From Clostridiales bacterium (lineage in GTDB: Bacteria > Bacillota_A > Clostridia > Oscillospirales > Oscillospiraceae), in NCBI GenBank assembly GCA_004553625.1, contig SFKX01000002.1:124001-188000 (forward strand): a stretch of DNA of 64,000 bases. The letters are read 5' to 3'. Both the position numbers and the translations under genes were made by a program. Of this stretch, positions 9,385 to 17,077 are shown piece by piece. The notes beneath the pieces are model-generated. The model was not told the origin of the DNA. It worked only from the letters and a program-made list of their open reading frames with translations, and did not search any database. Each line of letters opens with the position of its first letter. Position 1 is the first letter of the stretch.

Positions 9385-10149
9385 TCACATTGCCGTCCAG
9401 CCGCCGTCGACTCCGACGATCTGACCGGTTACATAGCGGCTCTCGTCCGCCGCGAGGAATACGACGACGGAATCCAGCTCGCCGGGATGGCCCTCCCGTT
9501 TCATCGGACACTTGGTCTTGAGGAAGTTGTCGAACTTCTCGTTGCCGACTGGGGAGACCTCACTTGCAAAGAAGCCGGGGGCGATGGCGTTTACAGTCAC
9601 GCCGTTGCCGGCCCACTCGACTGCAAGCTGCCTCGTGAGGTTGTTGACGGCACCCTTGGAGGCGGCGTACTCGGGGATACCCATGCCGAATTCCACGTCC
9701 ATCCCCACGGAGCCGAGCATGGAGGAGATGTTTATCATGCGGCCGTAACCGTTCCTGACCATGACCTTGCCGAACTCACGGCAGCAGTAGAAGAGGCCGT
9801 TTATATTGACGTTCATTGTGGCTAGCCACTTCTCGTCGGGCAGTTCCGTCGTCCAGCCGCAGTTGCCGCCGCCCGCACAGTTGACGGCTATGTCGATCCT
9901 GCCGAAATCGCGGACGATCTTCTCGGCGGTCTCGGCCACCATGGAGCTGACGGTGACATCGCAGACGTAATAGGCGGTTTTGACTCCGGATTCTGCGGCG
10001 ATGTCCTCAGCGACCTTCTTGAGCATATGCTCGCGGCGGGCGATGACCACAACGCTTGCGCCCTGGCGGCCGAGAGCGTGGGCAAACTGCACGCCCAGGC
10101 CGGAAGAACCGCCTGTGACGACGGCGACTTTGCCGGTGAGATCAAACAT
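9385..10149 (-). CDS. Short-chain dehydrogenase/reductase (SDR)
   Basis: A 254-residue classical SDR. The Rossmann motif TGGSSGLG is at residues 12-19, NCAGG at 90-94, Asn115 in the active-site helix, Ser143 (NISSMLGS), and the catalytic pair Tyr161 and Lys165 (YAASK). An ARR after strand 2 (37-39) hints at NADP(H) preference. The C-terminal GQIVGVDGGWTAM is typical. AAAGGAG lies eight bases before the ATG. Family members interconvert alcohols and ketones on sugars, hydroxysteroids, fatty acyl chains or flavonoid derivatives. It lies 36 bases after the enoate reductase gene, so the two probably act in sequence: double-bond reduction and ketone/alcohol exchange. Confidence 0.9.
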   Translation of the reverse strand: MFDLTGKVAVVTGGSSGLGVQFAHALGRQGASVVVIARREHMLKKVAEDIAAESGVKTAYYVCDVTVSSMVAETAEKIVRDFGRIDIAVNCAGGGNCGWTTELPDEKWLATMNVNINGLFYCCREFGKVMVRNGYGRMINISSMLGSVGMDVEFGMGIPEYAASKGAVNNLTRQLAVEWAGNGVTVNAIAPGFFASEVSPVGNEKFDNFLKTKCPMKREGHPGELDSVVVFLAADESRYVTGQIVGVDGGWTAM

Positions 10150-10185
10150 GATATTTCTCCTTTCGATTCAAATATTCATATATTC

Positions 10186-12141
10186 CTATCGTTTGACTAT
10201 AGATGCGTTTATGGTGCGCGCTGCATAGAAACCGCCGCGGATCGCGTCGCCGGACTTTGCGGGTTTCTCGCAATCGCCAATGGAGATGGTCTTGGAGTAA
10301 TATCTGGCTTTGACGGCTTCGACCATGCTCCGGTCGGACACCTGACCGAAGGCGCTTATGACCTGATCGCCCGCGATGAGCTCTTCCTCGCCGCGCTCGT
10401 TTGTAACCACGACGCCTTCGGAAGTGATGCTCTTTACCCGGCACCCTGTCCTGATGACCACTCCGGCTTCTTCCATGCAGTCTTTCAGTGCGAAGCTGTT
10501 GAAATAGATGACGTCCTTTGCAACGTCGTCCTGCATCTCGATGACCGTGGCCCTGCGGCCCAGCGCCGTCATGGCTTCGAGCGCGAAGTCGCAGCCGGAC
10601 ATGCCTCCGCCGCAGATGACGAGGTCACGGCCCGTGACCAGCTCGGGATGCAGGTGGGCGTCTATGACGCCGAGGACGTTGCCGCCGTCTATACCGGGGA
10701 TCTTCGGGACGAGCGGCTTGCTGCCGGTGGCCACGACTATCCAGTCGCAGGAGGCGAGGATGGGGTCGCCCGCGGAGAGTTCGGTGTGTTCGTGTACCTC
10801 AACGCCCAGCTTGGCGAGCTGGACCCTGTAGTACTCTATCAGCTTGCGGATCTGTATTTTGAATTCAGCGGTGGCGGGGGCGTTCAGCGTACCGCCGAGC
10901 TGGTTCTTCTCGAACAGAGTGACCTTGTGGCCTTCGACGGCACAGGCGCGGGCCGCCTCCATGCCTCCGGGGCCGCCGCCGATGACGACGACGTTTTTCG
11001 GTTCGTCGGTCTTATACAGGCGCATGGCGTTCTCGTCGCCGGCGGCGGGGTTTACCGCGCAGCTCAGCTTGCTGCGGTAACGGATGATGCGGCCGATGCA
11101 CTCCTCGTTGCAGCGCATGCAGGGGCGGACGTCCTCGACGCGGTTTTCGAGGAGCTTTCTGCCCAACTCCGGGTCTGCTATGAGCTGGCGACCGAAAACA
11201 GCAAAGTCGGCACGGCCGGATTCGATCATGCGCACTGCGCTCTCTGGCGTGTGGGAGCCGGCGTTGAGTATGGGTTTGCCCGTGGCGGCGCGGGCGCCCT
11301 CGCAGACGTATTCCATGGACGCCTCGCCCATGTACATGGGGGGATATACGTATTTGATCGTCTCATAGCAGCCGGCGTCCACGTTGAAGGCGTCGCAGCC
11401 ATGCCGGTCCAGCACCCTGAGGATGGGGATGCTGTCCTCCAGCGTGCGGCCGCCGGGGATGCGGTGGTCCAGGGAGAGGCGGAAGATCACGGGGAAGTCG
11501 CTGCCGGCGCCCCTGTGGATGGCGTCGACTATGTCCGTGGCGAAACGGGTGCGGTTTTCGGGAGAGCCGCCGTATTCGTCGGTACGCTTGTTCCAGATCG
11601 GGGAGAGGAACTGGTCCACCAGGTAGCCGACGTGAGCATGTACCTCGATCGCGTCGAAGCCGGCGTCGCGCACGAGCCCGGCGCTGTATTCCCAGAGCTT
11701 CATCATCTCTGCGATCTCTTCGATCGTGAGGGCGTGGCACTTGACTTTCGGGTCCCACACCCAGGTGTTTTCGGAGGCGGAGATGGGCAGCTTCCCGTGT
11801 ATCTCGTTGGCGTTGCGTCCGGTGCCGCAGGAAAGCTGCATGACGGCCTTGCAGCCGTAGGCGTGGAGCCTTTCCGTGAGGCCGCGCGCGGCGGGAACAA
11901 CGTGGTAGTGGTCCCAGGCGTGGCCGAGGACGCCCTGGCCCAGCTCGGCGTTGAGGTAGCCCTGACCGCAGATGATCATACCGGTACCGCCGCGGGCGCG
12001 CTCCTCATAATACGCAATCTCGTTTTCCGAAAAGGTGCCGTCCCGGTTCGCCATAAGCGTACCCATGGGCGACATGACGATGCGGTTTTTGACCTCCATC
12101 CTGCCTATCTTGAATGGTGTAAACAGTGCGTCGTAGTTCAT
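10186..12141 (-). CDS. Fe-S flavin NADH:flavin oxidoreductase / 2,4-dienoyl-CoA reductase-like enoate reductase
   Basis: A 651-residue protein of the old-yellow-enzyme family with C-terminal NAD(P)/FAD domains (FadH, BaiCD/BaiH, trimethylamine dehydrogenase class). Residues 1-330 form the FMN barrel, 341-361 carry the 4Fe-4S ligands (CMRCNEEC, then Cys361), and 387-393 (GGGPGGM) begin the FAD-binding domain; a second dinucleotide fold starts at CGGGMSG. Such enzymes reduce activated carbon-carbon double bonds. Gut examples act on bile acids, 3-oxo-Delta4-steroids, daidzein and cinnamates. Where the family usually has a catalytic His pair spaced HxxH, this protein has EVHAHVGYL (His168 and His170). 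AGGAGG precedes the ATG at 12141. It is the second gene of the operon and its likely defining enzyme. Confidence 0.88.
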   Translation of the reverse strand: MNYDALFTPFKIGRMEVKNRIVMSPMGTLMANRDGTFSENEIAYYEERARGGTGMIICGQGYLNAELGQGVLGHAWDHYHVVPAARGLTERLHAYGCKAVMQLSCGTGRNANEIHGKLPISASENTWVWDPKVKCHALTIEEIAEMMKLWEYSAGLVRDAGFDAIEVHAHVGYLVDQFLSPIWNKRTDEYGGSPENRTRFATDIVDAIHRGAGSDFPVIFRLSLDHRIPGGRTLEDSIPILRVLDRHGCDAFNVDAGCYETIKYVYPPMYMGEASMEYVCEGARAATGKPILNAGSHTPESAVRMIESGRADFAVFGRQLIADPELGRKLLENRVEDVRPCMRCNEECIGRIIRYRSKLSCAVNPAAGDENAMRLYKTDEPKNVVVIGGGPGGMEAARACAVEGHKVTLFEKNQLGGTLNAPATAEFKIQIRKLIEYYRVQLAKLGVEVHEHTELSAGDPILASCDWIVVATGSKPLVPKIPGIDGGNVLGVIDAHLHPELVTGRDLVICGGGMSGCDFALEAMTALGRRATVIEMQDDVAKDVIYFNSFALKDCMEEAGVVIRTGCRVKSITSEGVVVTNERGEEELIAGDQVISAFGQVSDRSMVEAVKARYYSKTISIGDCEKPAKSGDAIRGGFYAARTINASIVKR

Positions 12142-12169
12142 TTCATCCTCCTGCTTTCAGTTCCTGTAC

Positions 12170-13228
12170 TCAGACATAGATTATCGGCTTCACGATGTCC
12201 CTGGACTTGGACGCCATGAGGTCAAACGCGCTCTCGATGGAATCGAAGCCGCGAAAATCGTGGGTGATGAGTTTTTCTGGCCGCAGCCTTCCGCTCTTGC
12301 ATATGCCCATGAGCCGCTCGAGACGGCGGCGTCCGCCGGGGCAGAGGCCGCCGGTGACGGTTTTGTGGGCGCAGAAGGAGAGAGATTCGTTGGTGTATAT
12401 CGGCAGACAGGTCTGCGTCCTGCCGTGACCGGCGAGGTTCGCCACGGTGCCGTTATACTTGCAGATGCTCAGGGCGTCGTTGAACACGGTGGGCTCTCCG
12501 CCGGCGATGATGACGCAGTCGAACTGCCTGCCGCCCGTAAGTTCCATCAACTGCTGGGCGAAGGGGGCCTCGCGGTAATCCACAGTGTCGTCCGCGCCGA
12601 ACTCTTTCGCGAGCTGCCGCGTTATGGGCCGGCTGCCGACGGCAAATATTTCTGCCGCGCCGCGCAGGGCCGCTCCGGCTACGCTCATGAGGCCTACGGG
12701 GCCTATGCCGATGACCGCGACGCGGTCCCCGTACTTTACATTGGCCAGCTCAGCGCCGTGGAAGCCGGTGGTGACCATGTCGCCCACGAGCGCCGCGGCC
12801 TCCAGGCTCACGCCCTCGGGTATTTTTGCGAGGTTAAGGTCTGCGTCCGGCACCTTGAAATATTCTCCGAACATTCCGTCCCAGCGGGAGGAGAGGTATC
12901 TGCCTCCGAGGGGACCGCCAGAGTGCTGGTGGATCCCGTCCTGTATGTCGAGATTCCTCCAAACGGGCGTAACGGCCGGAACCGCCACCACGTCCCCGAC
13001 CTGCAGGTCCGTGACGCCGGCGCCGACTTCGACGACGCGGCCTACGCCCTCGTGGCCCAGAATCCTGTTGGGCGCGATGTTGGGGTTTTCCATCGCCGTA
13101 TCGACGTCCGAGGTGCAGGGACAGAGAGCCACTGGCTCCAGCACGGCTTCAAACAACCCGGCCTTCGGCGCCTCCTTCTCTATCCAGCCGACGCGCACGG
13201 TGGGCTCGATTATGCCAAATCCTTTCAC
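12170..13228 (-). CDS. NADP-dependent secondary (isopropanol-type) alcohol dehydrogenase
   Basis: A 352-residue zinc MDR dehydrogenase that aligns almost end to end with the Thermoanaerobacter brockii/Clostridium beijerinckii secondary alcohol dehydrogenase (MKGFxxxxxxxVGWIEKE start, CTSDV, ILGHEGVG, WR..D.Q.GIHQHSGG, GLCPGGR, THxFRGFDxIE). Catalytic zinc ligands are Cys38, His59 and Asp150 (GDMVTTGFHGAEL). The AVGSRP motif after the Rossmann fold is the NADP-phosphate binding Gly-Ser-Arg of that group. It should interconvert secondary alcohols and ketones with NADP(H). It is the first gene of the operon, with GGGAGG before the ATG and the TetR operator in its leader. Related gut enzymes include 20-alpha-hydroxysteroid dehydrogenases, so a bulky substrate is possible. 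Confidence 0.9.
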   Translation of the reverse strand: MKGFGIIEPTVRVGWIEKEAPKAGLFEAVLEPVALCPCTSDVDTAMENPNIAPNRILGHEGVGRVVEVGAGVTDLQVGDVVAVPAVTPVWRNLDIQDGIHQHSGGPLGGRYLSSRWDGMFGEYFKVPDADLNLAKIPEGVSLEAAALVGDMVTTGFHGAELANVKYGDRVAVIGIGPVGLMSVAGAALRGAAEIFAVGSRPITRQLAKEFGADDTVDYREAPFAQQLMELTGGRQFDCVIIAGGEPTVFNDALSICKYNGTVANLAGHGRTQTCLPIYTNESLSFCAHKTVTGGLCPGGRRRLERLMGICKSGRLRPEKLITHDFRGFDSIESAFDLMASKSRDIVKPIIYV

Positions 13229-13275
13229 TTTCAGACCTCCCTAGATCATTTTGAGCAGATTTGCTTACAGTTCAT

Positions 13276-13304
13276 TTGACTCCGCAGCCACAATTCGGTA
13301 TACT
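13276..13304 (+). promoter_or_regulatory. Promoter of the TetR gene
   Basis: TTGACT at 13276-13281 and TATACT at 13299-13304, spacer exactly 17. Transcription towards the TetR gene would cross the palindromic operator at 13367-13388. Confidence 0.65.
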
Positions 13305-13366
13305 AATAAGCAGCAAATACCAGCTGACAATACAAGAATTCGAAGCGCAGATACGCGGAACCAGTG

Positions 13367-13388
13367 AAACAATACACGTGTATTGTTT
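13367..13388. promoter_or_regulatory. TetR operator: perfect 22-bp palindrome
   Basis: The half-site AAACAATACAC is followed directly by its exact reverse complement. It lies just downstream of the -10 box of the operon promoter on the minus strand and about 60 bases downstream of the TetR promoter, so one bound dimer could block both. A single extra half-site (ACAATACA) occurs at 13327-13334. Confidence 0.75.
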
Positions 13389-13397
13389 TCGAATACA

Positions 13398-13426
13398 GTT
13401 ATACATTCTTGACGTTAATTTGTCAA
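13398..13426 (-). promoter_or_regulatory. Promoter of the oxidoreductase operon
   Basis: Read on the minus strand: TTGACA (13426-13421), a 17-base spacer, TATAAC (13403-13398). This near-consensus promoter would start transcription near 13391, inside or next to the 22-bp palindrome. Confidence 0.7.
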
Positions 13427-13471
13427 TGATAATTAGAGATATCCCCATCGTGCACAAAGGAGGGAACCGCA

Positions 13472-14080
13472 ATGTATACATCTTTCACAAAAGCCGGTAC
13501 CCGCACGCTCATGATAGAGAAGGCGATAGCGCTTTTTAAGGAGCGCGGAACGGAACATGTGTCCGTAAAGGACATCTGCGACGAGGCGGGCGTCACCCGG
13601 AACGCATTCTACTATCACTTTGAGAGCAAGGACCTGCTTTTTGACGCCATAGGCGACTATGTCAGCATGGTCTCAAAAAAGCGAATAGCCACACTCTATG
13701 GCTGCAAGTCCTATTTCCAGCAGTTTTGGGAGTTCTACAAGGCATATCTTCTGACGGAGATAGAGATGGGCTCAGACATAATGAATCACATCTGCATTTC
13801 ACGAACGATGAAGGGACGCGCGGATTATTTCAGCTACATTGACGACGAACTCGCCGCCAAAATGATCAGGTTGACGGAGCTGGCGCAAAACGAAAAACAG
13901 ATAACGAATCCCTGCCCGCCGGCGGACCTGCTGTGGGTGAGCTATTCGCTGATCCGGGGCGTGAACATAAAGTGGTGCTTCCAGTGGGGCGCCTGCGACC
14001 TGATTGAGGAGAGCCTGACGAGCCTCAACACCCTGTTCATCCCTTCTGAAGGTTTCCTGCTTGACCCGCAAAATCCGTGA
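13472..14080 (+). CDS. TetR/AcrR-family transcriptional regulator
   Basis: A 202-residue protein with the TetR DNA-binding domain at about residues 10-60 (ALFKERGTEHVSVKDICDEA, then GVTRNAFYYHFESKDLLFDAI) and a divergent all-helical ligand-binding C-terminus. AAAGGAGGG lies upstream of the ATG. It is transcribed away from the six-gene oxidoreductase and transporter operon. The perfect palindrome between them strongly suggests it represses that operon and itself until a substrate of the pathway binds. The ligand is unknown but is probably the imported compound or a CoA-free product. Confidence 0.88.
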   Translation: MYTSFTKAGTRTLMIEKAIALFKERGTEHVSVKDICDEAGVTRNAFYYHFESKDLLFDAIGDYVSMVSKKRIATLYGCKSYFQQFWEFYKAYLLTEIEMGSDIMNHICISRTMKGRADYFSYIDDELAAKMIRLTELAQNEKQITNPCPPADLLWVSYSLIRGVNIKWCFQWGACDLIEESLTSLNTLFIPSEGFLLDPQNP

Positions 14081-14115
14081 CCGGGACGCCCGCAGCGGCG
14101 CTCAAATGTTTGGAA

Positions 14116-14165
14116 AACGCGGAGAACTCCCGACCAAAAGGTCGGGAGTTCTCCGCGTTCTTTAA
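14116..14165. terminator. Strong bidirectional terminator
   Basis: A perfect 20-bp stem (14116-14135 with 14140-14159, loop AAAA) lies between the TetR gene and the convergent sortase remnant. It is followed by CTTTAAATT on the plus strand and by TTTTCC on the minus strand. Confidence 0.8.
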
Positions 14166-14202
14166 ATTCGTCCGAGCCGAGCGGGGCGGACGTTCAGGCG
14201 CA

Positions 14203-14622
14203 TCAGCCGCCCTGGCCTGCGTCCGCTCGCGGACGCAGCACAGTGTGTACCACCAGGCGGGCGTCGTTGTATTCATAGCTGCAGGTTGAGAGGCTGAGGA
14301 CCCGGTCCTCCGCGCCGGGGCTGACGCCGGTTTCTATCACGGAGTTTGCCGCAACGGAGTCCAGCCGGGCGGAAAAATCCGCATCGTCCTCAAAATCCAG
14401 CTGCCAGGCGTCGCCCGCGGCGGGCGCGACATAGGCCGAAAACACTGTCGCTTCATAGCTGCCCTCCGGCGTCAGGAGCAACAGCGACGGGTGTTCCTCG
14501 TAAAACGCCTGTTCCTTATAGCCGTCCAGTACGGAGAACATACTGCCGTCTTTCATGTGGTGTCCGTAGACGACAGAGCGCCGCGACGAGCTTGCCGCCC
14601 CGCTTGTGCCTAGCTTCGGTGG
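14203..14622 (-). pseudogene. Class B sortase, 5'-truncated remnant
   Basis: The frame from 14622 to 14203 encodes the C-terminal half of a class B sortase. It keeps all three catalytic residues: His in SVVYGHHMKDGSMF, Cys in LSTCSYEY and Arg in NDARLVVH. The N-terminal membrane anchor and first strands are missing. A TGA at 14623-14625 closes the frame about 14 codons before SVVYGHH, and the only in-frame ATG (14556) falls after the catalytic His-His and has no ribosome binding site. Full sortases B are about 220-250 residues; about 140 codons remain. I call it a decayed gene. The neighbouring wall protein (15470-17050) has a sortase-like C-terminus and may have been its substrate. Confidence 0.7.
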
Positions 14623-14689
14623 TCAAATCAGCCCCCCTTTCTTGGTTTGTGCATAAACTTACGGGCAAATGTGACGGCCCTGTGACTTT

Positions 14690-14718
14690 TTGCGTCCGAG
14701 GCTGTGATATGGTATAAT
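14690..14718 (+). promoter_or_regulatory. Promoter of the response regulator gene
   Basis: TTGCGT (14690-14695), 17-base spacer, TATAAT (14713-14718) with an extended -10 TG at 14710-14711. It lies 25 bases before the GTG start. Confidence 0.7.
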
Positions 14719-14743
14719 CACATCGAAGAGAGGAGAGATTCGC

Positions 14744-15430
14744 GTGTATAACGTTCTGCTCGTGGACGACGACCTCCACATCCTGAACGCAAACGAGAAA
14801 TACCTCACACGGCAGGGCTACAGGATAAGCCGTGCCGAGGACGGGGAGAGCGCCCTGAAGCTCGCCTCAACGGCCGCATTTGACGCCGTCGTGCTGGATG
14901 TGGATATGCCCGGGATGGACGGAGTGTCCGTATGCAGCCGTCTGCGCGAGGTAAGCGCGGTCCCCATCATCTTCCTTTCGGCCTACGCCCGCACGGATGA
15001 CCGCATCCGCGGACTGATGGCCGGGGGCGACGACTACATCGGCAAGCCATACTCCCTTGTCGAGCTGGAGCTGAGGCTGAGGCTGCGTATCCAGCGGCAC
15101 AAGAACGTCGAGAACGGAGAGGTGCTCCGCTTTGACGCGCTGGAGATAGACCTGGGCCTGCGGGAGGCGCGCTTCCGCGGAGAGAGAGCCCAGCTGACTG
15201 TGCTGGAGTTTGACCTGCTGGCCTTTCTGGCGCGGAACCCGGACCAGGTGTTCTCCTATGAGCAGCTGTACGACAGGGTGTGGAAGGCGCCGATGAACCA
15301 GGGCCTGCACAGCATCCAGGTCTGCATGGCGCGGGTCCGCCAGAAGCTGGACGCGCTCTGCCCGGGCGTACACTGGATCGAGACGGTTCGCCGCAAGGGC
15401 TACCGCTTCAACAGCGGCGCGCGGGCATGA
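14744..15430 (+). CDS. OmpR/PhoB-family response regulator
   Basis: A 228-residue two-component regulator. The receiver domain (1-115) has the acidic pocket Asp8-Asp10, the phosphoacceptor Asp52 (VLDVDMPGMDG), Ser79 and Lys101 (GKPYS). The C-terminal winged helix (about 130-228) ends in the usual RRKGYRF. It starts with GTG at 14744 behind GAGAGGAGA. The partner kinase is most likely the 7TM sensor at 17078, although an inverted surface-protein gene lies between them. Confidence 0.92.
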   Translation: MYNVLLVDDDLHILNANEKYLTRQGYRISRAEDGESALKLASTAAFDAVVLDVDMPGMDGVSVCSRLREVSAVPIIFLSAYARTDDRIRGLMAGGDDYIGKPYSLVELELRLRLRIQRHKNVENGEVLRFDALEIDLGLREARFRGERAQLTVLEFDLLAFLARNPDQVFSYEQLYDRVWKAPMNQGLHSIQVCMARVRQKLDALCPGVHWIETVRRKGYRFNSGARA

Positions 15431-15458
15431 AAAAAGCCCCGGGCTCAATGCCCGGGGC
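15429..15458 (-). terminator. Terminator of the anchored surface-protein gene
   Basis: GCCCCGGGC (15436-15444) pairs with GCCCGGGGC (15450-15458), loop TCAAT. On the minus strand it is followed by seven T. It may also help end the response regulator transcript. Confidence 0.75.
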
Positions 15459-15469
15459 GGGTGAGTTCG

Positions 15470-17050
15470 TTATTTCTTCTTTTTGAAGGGACCTGCCTTG
15501 GCAACGGCCAGGCCCACCGTCCCGCACACCACTATGCCAGCGGCGGCCAGGATCGCCGTCGTCACCGGCCCGGCTCCGCCTCCGCCGTCCTGGGGAGGCA
15601 GCTCGGGTGCGGCTATCTCAACGTCGTCGGAGGGCGGGGCCTCCGGGGACGGCTCCGGCTCGGGGGGTTCCGTCGTCTCGGGGCTCGGTTCGGGCTCCGG
15701 CGTGGGAGTGGGAGAGGGCGTGGGCTCCGGCGCGGGGGTCATGCTGTGCTCGGAGCCAATGGTGTCCGGCGCGGCTCCGGAGCCGCCGGACCCGACGCCC
15801 GACGAGGGAGCGGGCGTCGGATAAGGAGTTGGTTCCGGTGTGGGTTCCGGCGTGGGTTCCGGAGTCGGCTCAGGGCTCGGTTCCGGTTCGCGCAGGGGCG
15901 GGAGCAGAGTCGTTCCGCCGCCGCGGTTGCCGCCCTGGTCCTCATCGCTGTCCTCTTCTGTGGGCAGAAGAAAGCCCTTGGAGTACCAATACATGCTGCC
16001 GTCTGAATTCGAGGCGACGAGGCGGAAATATCTCGGCTCGTTGTCCTTGCCCAGGCTGAATGTGGCGGAATAGCCGACCTCGGGGCTTCCAGTCACTTCA
16101 AAGTTCTCGAAGTCCGTCCAGTTCCTGCCGTCGGGCGAGGTCTGTCCCCGGATGTCCCAGGGCTCCAGTTCCTCGGGCAGGCTTTCCAGTAAGAGTGTGG
16201 CCGCCGCGGCCTGATCGCCGGTCCAGCGCGCTTCCTTCACGACGAGCTCGCTGGGCTCGTACCAGTATACGCTGACGGTCAGCGGGAACATAGAGTCTAT
16301 GGGCGCGCCGTTTTCGTCCAGGAAGCTGCCCGTAAGCACGCACTCGCCCTGGGCCTGACCATGGTGTCCATCAAGATCCCAGGAGAGGGCGAGGTATTTG
16401 TGGGTTTCCTGGCCGCGGTCCAGCACATACACGCCGAGCTCCGCGGGGAGGCGCTCCTCCGTGAGCGGCGTGCCGACCTCGAGGTAGACGTCTTTCGGCG
16501 CGGCATAGCTGTTGTCTGCGACGGGTCCGGACCACTCGACGGCGTCCTCAGACAGCGTGGAGTCCGTAAGGTTTACTGCACCGCCCGGCTCCTGCTTTAT
16601 GAGCGTGCCGCTGCCCGTGAGCTCAAAGTCCGCGCAGCTGATGATCAGTTCGCCGCCGCGCTGCACCGTGATGAGCGGGGTCTCCCCGCCGAGTGCGGCC
16701 ATTATAGTGCTCCGCTCCTCCGTGCCTCCAATGGACACGGGGCCTATGGACAGGCAGCCGCCGCTCTCGATGACTATCGGGCCGGTGAACGTGACGTTCA
16801 GCTTGCCGGCATAATAGCCGGAGCCCTCTTCCGGACTGTACTGTGAGCCGACGACCGTATAGGACAGGGCCTCGCCCTCGCCAATGGTGAGAGGACCGAG
16901 CTCAATGTCGTGGACGGGGATCTCGGCCTCGGTACCGGCATCTTCGCCCTCCGCGGGATGTTCCAGCACCAGAGCGGAGGCGGGGGCGCCCAGGCTCAGA
17001 GCCAGGACGCAGCACAAGAATATGGACAAGCAACGTGATCGTTTTTTCAT
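15470..17050 (-). CDS. Secreted surface protein with Pro-rich stalk and C-terminal membrane anchor
   Basis: A 526-residue protein starting at 17050 (MKKRSRC; AAGGA eight bases upstream); a longer reading to 17098 adds no sensible sequence. It has an N-terminal signal peptide ending near ASA, a globular region with beta-helix-like strands (about 50-170), and a Trp/Tyr-rich region with an RYFRL(V)ASNSDGS segment resembling Ig-like surface modules. A long PEPTPEPT-type stalk follows, then a C-terminal hydrophobic helix and KKKK tail. Just before the helix is LPPQDGG, which resembles the PPxTG signals of clostridial class B sortases but with Asp for Thr. It lies inverted between a response regulator and its likely kinase, with only 27 bases to the kinase start. 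No function is recognisable; it may be what the two-component system senses or controls. Confidence 0.75.
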   Translation of the reverse strand: MKKRSRCLSIFLCCVLALSLGAPASALVLEHPAEGEDAGTEAEIPVHDIELGPLTIGEGEALSYTVVGSQYSPEEGSGYYAGKLNVTFTGPIVIESGGCLSIGPVSIGGTEERSTIMAALGGETPLITVQRGGELIISCADFELTGSGTLIKQEPGGAVNLTDSTLSEDAVEWSGPVADNSYAAPKDVYLEVGTPLTEERLPAELGVYVLDRGQETHKYLALSWDLDGHHGQAQGECVLTGSFLDENGAPIDSMFPLTVSVYWYEPSELVVKEARWTGDQAAAATLLLESLPEELEPWDIRGQTSPDGRNWTDFENFEVTGSPEVGYSATFSLGKDNEPRYFRLVASNSDGSMYWYSKGFLLPTEEDSDEDQGGNRGGGTTLLPPLREPEPSPEPTPEPTPEPTPEPTPYPTPAPSSGVGSGGSGAAPDTIGSEHSMTPAPEPTPSPTPTPEPEPSPETTEPPEPEPSPEAPPSDDVEIAAPELPPQDGGGGAGPVTTAILAAAGIVVCGTVGLAVAKAGPFKKKK

Positions 17051-17077
17051 CTCATCTTCCTTCCCGGAGGTATACCG

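Noticed and set aside
10027..12219. 730-codon open frame on the plus strand opposite the enoate reductase
   Set aside because: Shadow frame produced by GC-rich codons; the minus strand carries complete FMN, Fe-S and FAD motifs.
15820..15900. Short GGTTCCGG-type tandem repeats, considered as a CRISPR or satellite
   Set aside because: They encode the PEPT stalk of the surface protein in frame; no spacers and no cas genes in the window.
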